The notes beneath the pieces were generated by a model. It was not told the origin of the DNA. It was given only the letters and a program-made list of their open reading frames with translations, and ran no database searches. Below, piece after piece: positions 25,083 through 29,441 of a stretch of DNA of 29,441 nt. Each line of letters starts with the position of its first letter. Position 1 is the stretch's first letter. A program made the position numbers and the translations under genes. This DNA comes from DAOUAE01 sp034433795 (lineage in GTDB: Bacteria > Chloroflexota > UBA6077 > FW602-bin22 > DAOUAE01): positions 1-29,441 of the forward strand of contig DAOUAE010000022.1 in the NCBI GenBank assembly GCA_034433795.1. The letters run 5' to 3'.

Positions 25083-26047
25083 TCCAGGCGATCCGTGAGG
25101 CCCTCTGGGAGGAGATGGAGCGCGACGAGCGGGTGATCCTCCTGGGGCTGGACATCGGCCAGCGCGGCGGCGTCTTCCGGGTCACCGACGGCTTCCTGGC
25201 CCGCTTCGGCGAGCGCCGGGTCATCGACACTCCGCTCTCCGAGTCGGCCATCGTGGGGGTCGCCATCGGGGCGGCGGCCAACGGCTTCCGGCCGGTGGTC
25301 GAGATCCAGTTCGCCGACTTCATCCACTCGGCGATGGACCAGATCATCAACGAGGCGGCCAAACTACGCTACCGCTCGCGGGGCGCCTACGGCTGTCCCC
25401 TGGTCATCCGGGCGCCATTCGGAGCGGGCGTGCACGGCGGCCTCTACCACTCCCAGTGCGTCGAGGCCCTCTTCTGCCACGTGCCGGGCCTCAAAGTGGT
25501 GGTGCCCTCAACGCCAGCCGACGCCAAGGGGCTGCTCAAGAGCGCCATCCGCGATCCCGACCCGGTTCTCTTCTTCGAGCACAAACGGGCCTACCGCCAC
25601 GTCCGGGGGCCGGTGCCGGCGGGCGACTACACCATTCCGCTCGGACGGGCCGACATCAAGCGCCCGGGCGAGCAGATCAGCCTCATCACCTACGGGCTGA
25701 TGGTCCATCACGCCCTCGAGGCGGCGGAGATCATGGCCCGCGAGGGGATCTCGGTCGAGGTGGTCGATCTGCGTACCCTGGTGCCGCTCGACCGCGAGAC
25801 CATTCTGACCTCGGTCAAAAAGACCGGTAAGGTGGTCATCGCCCACGAAGACACGCGGACCGGCGGCTTCGGTGGTGAGATCGCCGCCCTCATCGCGGAG
25901 GAGGCTTTCGAGTACCTGGATGGGCCGATCGTGCGGGTGGCGGCGCCGGACGTGCCGGCCATGCCCTACAGCCCGCCGCTCGAGGAATACTGCCTGCCGG
26001 GCCCGGCCGACCTGGTGGCGGCCCTCCGGCGTCTGGCCGCCTACTGA
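25064..26047 (+). CDS. Thiamine-diphosphate 2-oxoacid dehydrogenase E1 component, beta subunit
   Basis: This 327-aa subunit starts MATLTLIQAIREALWEEM and shows DTPLSESAIVGVAIGAA, EIQFADFI, GVHGGLYHSQ and VVPSTPADAKGLL. It ends with the transketolase C-terminal domain (VEVVDLRTLVPLDRETI; HEDTRTGGFGGEIAA). It completes the alpha2beta2 E1. The ATG lies within the alpha coding region behind GGGAGAG, so the two subunits are made in a coupled ratio. No lipoyl-E2 or E3 gene follows; the next gene, gmd, is convergent. The complex must take E2/E3 from elsewhere. Confidence 0.92.
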   Translation: MATLTLIQAIREALWEEMERDERVILLGLDIGQRGGVFRVTDGFLARFGERRVIDTPLSESAIVGVAIGAAANGFRPVVEIQFADFIHSAMDQIINEAAKLRYRSRGAYGCPLVIRAPFGAGVHGGLYHSQCVEALFCHVPGLKVVVPSTPADAKGLLKSAIRDPDPVLFFEHKRAYRHVRGPVPAGDYTIPLGRADIKRPGEQISLITYGLMVHHALEAAEIMAREGISVEVVDLRTLVPLDRETILTSVKKTGKVVIAHEDTRTGGFGGEIAALIAEEAFEYLDGPIVRVAAPDVPAMPYSPPLEEYCLPGPADLVAALRRLAAY

Positions 26048-26082
26048 GACCAGCGTCCCGCCGCGCCCCTCTGGGATCCTCT

Positions 26083-26113
26083 GACCAGCCAGAATCCCCG
26101 GGCAAGGCTGGTC
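26083..26113. other. Inverted repeat between convergent E1 beta and gmd
   Basis: GACCAGCC (26083-26090) and GGCTGGTC (26106-26113) with a 15-nt loop, 36 bp after the E1 beta stop; no T-run. It may serve as a 3'-end structure for either gene. Nothing else is clear in 26048-26187. Confidence 0.35.
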
Positions 26114-26187
26114 CCGGTCTGGCGATGGGGATCACCCGGCCTGGCCTCCTCCGAGGACCAGTCGGGCGGCCGGGGCGCGCCGTCGCC

Positions 26188-27198
26188 TCAGCCCAGCCCC
26201 CGGGCGGCCTTCTCGCGCTCCAGGCGCAGGTCGGCCTCGACCATCATCTCGACCAGCTCACGAAAGCTCACCGTCGGACGCCAGCCCAGGACGGTGCGGG
26301 CCTTGGTGGCGTCGGCCAGCAGGTGGTCCACCTCGGCCGGTCGCATAAAGCGGGGGTCGGTTCGGACGTAGTCGCGCCAGTCGAGGCCGACGTAGGCGAA
26401 GGCCAGCTCGGCGAACTCACGCACACTGTGCGACTCGCCGGTGCCCACCACGTAGTCATCGGGCTCGGGCTGCTGCAGCATCAGGTGCATCGCCTTCACA
26501 TAGTCGCCGGCGAAGCCCCAATCGCGACGAGCGTCCAGATTGCCCAGGACCAGTTCGCGCTGCTTGCCCAGTTTGATGCGGGCGACGCCCATCGAGATCT
26601 TGCGGGTGACGAACTCCGGTCCGCGGCGGGGCGACTCGTGGTTGAAGAGGATGCCCGAACAGGCGTAGATGTCGTAACTTTCACGGTAGTTGACGGTGAT
26701 GTAGTGGCCGTAGACCTTGGCCACACCATAGGGACTGCGGGGATGGAAAGGCGTGCGCTCGTTCTGCGGGGTCTCGCGGACCTTGCCGAACATCTCGCTG
26801 GAACTGGCCTGGTAGAACCGGATCGGGTTGACCCGCTGGCCGTTGCGCCGGCCGCTGCCCCCGACGATGCGGATGGCCTCGAGCATGCGCAGCACCCCCA
26901 GACCGGTCACCTCGCCGGTGAGTTCGGCCTGGTTCCAGGAGAGCGGCACGAACGAGACGGCCGCCAGATTGTAGACCTCATCGGGCTTGGTGTACTCCAG
27001 CGCGGCGATGAGCGAGGCCTGGTCCAGCAGGTCGCCATGGACCAGCTCGACATCGGGCAGGAGCCGCTCGACCCATTCACGCTTGGGATTGTTCTGGCCC
27101 CGGATCAGGCCGTAGACCTTGTAGCCCAGTTGCAGGAGATACTCTGCCAGATAGGTGCCGTCCTGGCCGGTGATCCCGGTGATCAGGGCGGTCTTCAC
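26188..27198 (-). CDS. gmd: GDP-mannose 4,6-dehydratase
   Basis: This 336-aa extended SDR converts GDP-mannose to GDP-4-keto-6-deoxymannose, the entry to GDP-fucose, GDP-rhamnose and related sugars. TGITGQDGTYLAEYLL (7-22) is the NADP loop. The catalytic set is SSSE (132-135) and Tyr157/Lys161 (YGVAK). GILFNHESPRRG and NLDARRDWGFAGDYV are highly diagnostic. The start is a GTG at 27198 with GGGGGAGG a few nt upstream. No second-step enzyme is adjacent. It may feed the glycosyltransferases at 4761-6752. Upstream are a promoter with consensus -35 and a long inverted repeat. Confidence 0.94.
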   Translation of the reverse strand: MKTALITGITGQDGTYLAEYLLQLGYKVYGLIRGQNNPKREWVERLLPDVELVHGDLLDQASLIAALEYTKPDEVYNLAAVSFVPLSWNQAELTGEVTGLGVLRMLEAIRIVGGSGRRNGQRVNPIRFYQASSSEMFGKVRETPQNERTPFHPRSPYGVAKVYGHYITVNYRESYDIYACSGILFNHESPRRGPEFVTRKISMGVARIKLGKQRELVLGNLDARRDWGFAGDYVKAMHLMLQQPEPDDYVVGTGESHSVREFAELAFAYVGLDWRDYVRTDPRFMRPAEVDHLLADATKARTVLGWRPTVSFRELVEMMVEADLRLEREKAARGLG

Positions 27199-27213
27199 AG
27201 TCCCTCCCCCTTG

Positions 27214-27256
27214 CTGGTGCGGTTAGTCGGTCGTCAACCGGTTTCAACCGCACCAG
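27214..27256. repeat. 11-bp inverted repeat over the predicted gmd transcript start
   Basis: CTGGTGCGGTT (27214-27224) and AACCGCACCAG (27246-27256) are perfect complements with a 21-nt centre that itself holds AACCGGTT (27236-27243). The right arm straddles the predicted transcript start and touches the -10 region, so a DNA operator fits better than a hairpin in the mRNA. Confidence 0.55.
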
Positions 27257-27283
27257 CGTATCGCATGAGCCACCGGCTGTCAA
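27255..27283 (-). promoter_or_regulatory. Candidate promoter for gmd
   Basis: On the minus strand the consensus -35 TTGACA (27278-27283) is followed after 17 bp by the poor -10 TACGCT (27255-27260). This pattern suits an activator- or repressor-controlled promoter. It lies just inside the end of the cysM-gmd interval. Confidence 0.45.
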
Positions 27284-27284
27284 C

Positions 27285-28253
27285 TCACCACCAGATCCGG
27301 CTCTCCAGGTCCTCGGCCACGTGCTGGGCGTCGCGGGTCCAGATGCCCAGACTGAGATATTTCCAGCCGCCATCGGCCAGCAGGCAGACGATATTCCCCT
27401 CCTCCAGTTCGCGGGCCACCCGCAGCGCGCCCTGCAGGACGGCGCCGCTGGAGACGCCGGCGAAGATGCCCTCGCGGTCGAGGAGCAGGCGTGTGCCCAG
27501 GACCGCCTGACGGCTGTCGACGATGAACTTGCGGTCGAGGAGATCCAGGTCCAGAATCGGCGGGATGAACCCCTCCTCCAGACTGCGCAGGCCCTGAACC
27601 GGGTCGCCCTGCTGGGGCTCGACGGCGACAATTTGAATGGCCGGATTGTACTCCTTGAGCCGGCGCCCCACGCCCATCAGCGTCCCCCCGGTGCCCAGTC
27701 CGGCCACGAAATGGGTGATCTCGGGCAGATCGCGCAGGATCTCCACGGCGGTGGTCTCATAGTGGGCGCGCGGGTTGGCCGGATTGCCGTACTGATAGGG
27801 CATAAAGTACTGCGGGTCGCGGGCCAGCTTCTGGGCGACCTCAATCGAGCCGTTGGTGCCACGCTCACCGGGGGAGAAGATGATCTCGGCCCCGAAGGCC
27901 TCAAGGATCTGGCGCCGCTCCAGACTGACATTGTCGGGCATCACCACCTTGACACGGTAGCCCTTGATCCGCCCGACCATCGCCAGCGCGATCCCGGTGT
28001 TGCCGCTGGTGGGCTCGAGGATGACCCGGTCTGGCGTCAGCAGCCCCTGGCGCTCGGCCTCTTCGATCATATATTTGGCGATGCGGTCTTTGAGGCTGCC
28101 GCTGGGGTTATGGCCTTCGAGTTTGGCGAAGAGACGGACCCGCGGGCTGGGGCTCAGGCGCGGCAATTCGACGAGGGGGGTATTGCCAATGGCCTCGAGC
28201 AGGTTGGCGCAGCGCATGGTCAGCGCCCCGTCGGAGTACGGCGCCCGGCGCAT
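27285..28253 (-). CDS. cysM: CysO-dependent cysteine synthase CysM (O-phosphoserine sulfhydrylase type)
   Basis: This 322-aa PLP enzyme of the cysteine synthase family has the PLP Lys55 in GSLKDR, SGNTG (83-87) and the phosphate loop GTGGTLMG. It matches what I know of mycobacterial CysM rather than CysK: LEPTSGNTGIALAM, YQYGNPANPRAHYETT, the Arg in GLRSLEEGFIP (equivalent to the Arg that selects O-phosphoserine), and the GWKYLS tail. It would combine O-phosphoserine with sulfur from thiocarboxylated CysO. The ATG at 28253 has GGAGGGG at 7 nt and overlaps cysO by 34 nt; the ATG at 28217 is the alternative start but has a weak ribosome-binding site. It follows cysO in one operon. Confidence 0.92.
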   Translation of the reverse strand: MRRAPYSDGALTMRCANLLEAIGNTPLVELPRLSPSPRVRLFAKLEGHNPSGSLKDRIAKYMIEEAERQGLLTPDRVILEPTSGNTGIALAMVGRIKGYRVKVVMPDNVSLERRQILEAFGAEIIFSPGERGTNGSIEVAQKLARDPQYFMPYQYGNPANPRAHYETTAVEILRDLPEITHFVAGLGTGGTLMGVGRRLKEYNPAIQIVAVEPQQGDPVQGLRSLEEGFIPPILDLDLLDRKFIVDSRQAVLGTRLLLDREGIFAGVSSGAVLQGALRVARELEEGNIVCLLADGGWKYLSLGIWTRDAQHVAEDLESRIWW

Positions 28254-28534
28254 CCAGGCGCCCCTCCGGCGACGGCCGGTAGGATGGCGATGACATCGCC
28301 GTCGGCCACCGGCGTATCCAGCTGGGCCAGATAGCGGATGTCCTCGCCGTTGCGGTAGATGTTGATGAACCGGTGCAGACGCCCCTCGCCGTCGAAAAGT
28401 TGCGCCTTGATTCCGGGAAAAGCCCTCTCCAGATTCTCCAGAACCTGGCCGACCGTCGCGCCGGCCACGGTGACCGTCGGCGCGCCACCGGTGTACCGGC
28501 GCAGGACGGGGGGGATACGGACCTCGACGCTCAT
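28220..28534 (-). CDS. cysO: CysO-like ubiquitin-fold sulfur-carrier protein with C-terminal extension
   Basis: This 104-aa protein has a ThiS/MoaD-type beta-grasp fold, closest in pattern to mycobacterial CysO: LHRFINIYRNGEDIRY and the ending ILPAVAGG. The Gly90-Gly91 tail would be adenylated, thiocarboxylated and used by CysM for cysteine synthesis. In CysO the protein ends at this Gly-Gly; here 13 more residues (APGCAGRRTPTGR) follow, so a protease would be needed to expose it. No Mec-type JAMM protease gene is next to it. The codons for Gly-Gly (GGAGGG) double as the ribosome-binding site of cysM. The ATG follows TGAGGAG at 8 nt, and there is a good promoter at 28632-28660. Confidence 0.9.
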   Translation of the reverse strand: MSVEVRIPPVLRRYTGGAPTVTVAGATVGQVLENLERAFPGIKAQLFDGEGRLHRFINIYRNGEDIRYLAQLDTPVADGDVIAILPAVAGGAPGCAGRRTPTGR

Positions 28535-28631
28535 CAGTCAGGCTCCTCAGATCCAGGCTTGGGCCAGTCCGGCCACGAGACACCGGGCTGGGGGGAGAAT
28601 GTCGAGAATCTCGATCCGCAATCGCAAGAGT

Positions 28632-28660
28632 ATTATACCGATCCCGTCAAACCCGGGCAA
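28632..28660 (-). promoter_or_regulatory. Sigma-70 promoter for cysO-cysM
   Basis: On the minus strand TTGCCC (28655-28660), 17 bp, then the consensus TATAAT (28632-28637). The leader of about 90 nt contains a small TCGAG/CTCGA hairpin near its start but no riboswitch I can recognise. Confidence 0.7.
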
Positions 28661-28675
28661 ACAGCGGGCGCTGCC

Positions 28676-28704
28676 TGGACTCTCCGCCCCCTTTCTGGTA
28701 TCCT
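28676..28704 (+). promoter_or_regulatory. Extended -10 promoter for the J-domain gene
   Basis: TGGACT (28676-28681), 17 bp ending TGG, then TATCCT (28699-28704). It is divergent from the cysO promoter, with the two -35 boxes only 15 bp apart. Confidence 0.5.
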
Positions 28705-28726
28705 CGTGTACCGAGGAGCATGGCCT

Positions 28727-29020
28727 ATGACGACACCGTTCTCCGAGACCCAGGCCCTGCACCTGCTGGGCCTGGCGCCGGGGGCCTCGCTGGCCCAGAT
28801 CCGGCGGGCCTACCGCCGGCTGGCCCTGCGCTACCATCCGGACCGCCGGCCCGACGATCCGGAGGCGGCCGCCCGCTTCGCCGAGATCACGGCCGCCTAC
28901 CGCTGGCTGGTCGCCCACAAAACGGCCAGAAGCGACGGCCCGGTCGTGCCACCAGACTGGCGGTCGAGTGTCGACCCGGCCCTCCGGCTCTGGGTCGAGC
29001 AGTTCGGCGATCTCATCTGA
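28727..29020 (+). CDS. Small J-domain (DnaJ-like) protein
   Basis: This 97-aa protein is almost entirely a J-domain: helix I ALHLLGLAPGA, helix II RRAYRRLALRYHPD with the HPD tripeptide at 37-39 that stimulates Hsp70 ATPase, and helix III AARFAEITAAYRWLVAH. A short tail rich in Trp/Pro/Asp (residues 70-97) follows. There is no Gly/Phe region, zinc finger or substrate-binding domain, so it is not the main DnaJ but a class C co-chaperone. The ATG follows GAGGAG at 8 nt. It stands alone between cysO and the pstS-like fragment, so its client is unknown. Confidence 0.85.
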   Translation: MTTPFSETQALHLLGLAPGASLAQIRRAYRRLALRYHPDRRPDDPEAAARFAEITAAYRWLVAHKTARSDGPVVPPDWRSSVDPALRLWVEQFGDLI

Positions 29021-29035
29021 CCGAGTTTCCCCGAC

Positions 29036-29064
29036 TTGCCGGTGGCGAAGCCGCCCTCTAGCAT
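29036..29064 (+). promoter_or_regulatory. Candidate promoter upstream of the pstS-like fragment
   Basis: TTGCCG (29036-29041), 17 bp, then TAGCAT (29059-29064), about 60 nt before the GTG at 29127. Confidence 0.45.
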
Positions 29065-29126
29065 TGGAAAGGCGTGTCCGGGCCGGGGTCAGGTCCCCCG
29101 GCCACCCCGTGCAGGAGGAAGTTGGC

Positions 29127-29441
29127 GTGGCACAGAGACCGCCTCAGCGCAGCCCGGTCCGGCCGTCCTGGGCCCGGGCGCTGATCTATCGTTCATCTGC
29201 TGGTCACGCTGGGGGCGGTGGGCTATGGGGAGCTGACCTACGCCAGCCAGAACAATCTGCCGATGGCCACGCTGCGCAACCGGGCGGGGGCCTGGGTGGA
29301 GCCGCGTCTGCCCGCCATCACGGCGGCGGCCAGTCTGGCCCAGATTCCGGAGGACCTGCGCTTCCTTTTGGTGGACATGCCGGGCGCCGAGGCCTACCCC
29401 CTTGTGGGGGTGACCTGGGTGCTGCTGTACCAGGAGGCGGC
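29127..29441 (+). pseudogene. Broken pstS-like gene: start region joined out of frame to a PstS C-terminal segment
   Basis: A perfect AGGAGG 8 nt before a GTG at 29127 and a promoter upstream suggest a real gene start. That frame reads about 20 basic residues (VAQRPPQRSPVRPSWARALIYR) and then becomes low-complexity shadow sequence. In the +1 frame from 29185, just after a TGA, the sequence encodes a recognisable phosphate-binding-protein C-terminus: GAVGYGELTYA, QNNLPMATLRNRAGAWVEP, EDLRFLLVDMPGAEAYPLVG and VTWVLLYQ, open to the window edge. The roughly 250 residues that should precede it are absent. A large internal deletion plus frameshift best explains this. Assembly error, or an intact pst gene to the right, cannot be excluded. 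Confidence 0.6.

Noticed and set aside
26125..27510. 461-aa plus-strand frame opposite gmd and the end of cysM
   Set aside because: Antisense shadow; gmd and cysM are unmistakable on the minus strand.
28223..28261. Simple indel in the G-run explaining the CysO extension
   Set aside because: Shifting by one base in either direction after the Gly-Gly codons does not produce a nearby stop, and one shift only fuses cysO to cysM.
28541..28625. Possible riboswitch in the cysO leader
   Set aside because: Apart from one 5-bp hairpin I see no fold matching SAM, T-box or other sulfur-related leader elements.

Overview
This is a high-GC bacterial window, roughly two-thirds G+C by eye. It most resembles a thermophilic Chloroflexota (Anaerolineae/Thermoflexia-like) chromosome. 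The reasons are long Thr/Pro-rich linkers in exported proteins, an archaeal-type ATP-dependent DNA ligase, a CysO/CysM pair, a branched-chain-type E1 alpha/beta pair and a Tat-type lipoprotein sugar-binding protein. The lineage is an inference; there is no rRNA gene to settle it. No CRISPR array, insertion sequence, prophage or plasmid module is visible, and no gene-free stretch exceeds about 300 bases.

Layout. Positions 1-620 (-) hold the 5' part of a D,D-carboxypeptidase. At 762-1427 (+) is a PHP phosphoesterase. At 1491-4566 (-) are an SDR oxidoreductase, an unrecognised 145-aa protein and a membrane-tethered M1-like metallopeptidase. At 4761-7258 (+) is a tight operon of a GT2 glycosyltransferase, a GT4 glycosyltransferase and a HIT-family nucleotide phosphorylase. 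At 7264-8178 (-) is a DapA-superfamily aldolase, divergent from a sugar ABC importer (8461-11688, +) that has a binding protein and two permeases but no ATPase. Next come nadA, a Gfo/Idh/MocA oxidoreductase and a zinc alcohol dehydrogenase. The initiator tRNA-fMet at 15553-15627 has its own promoter and terminator and is followed by the housekeeping cluster tilS-hpt-ftsH. On the minus strand lie a flavin-reductase-like protein coupled to an ATP-dependent DNA ligase and a small zinc-ribbon protein. These are followed by a primary-type sigma-70 factor (+), E1 alpha and beta of a 2-oxoacid dehydrogenase (+), gmd (-), cysM and cysO (-), a J-domain protein (+), and a broken pstS-like fragment running off the right edge (+).

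How the genes may work together. The aldolase, ABC importer, Gfo/Idh/MocA enzyme and dehydrogenase could form a sugar or sugar-acid uptake and breakdown region, but the substrate cannot be read from sequence. The two glycosyltransferases and gmd point to mannose- or deoxyhexose-containing surface glycans. CysO and CysM are the sulfur carrier and carrier-dependent cysteine synthase known from mycobacteria. Here CysO has 13 extra residues after the Gly-Gly tail, the most unusual protein feature in the window.

Regulation. About fourteen sigma-70 promoters can be read by eye. Seven have TGn immediately before the -10 box (extended -10), five of them TGC. Several intergenic inverted repeats sit on promoters or ribosome-binding sites: 2782-2800, 8277-8303, 11741-11779 and 27214-27256.
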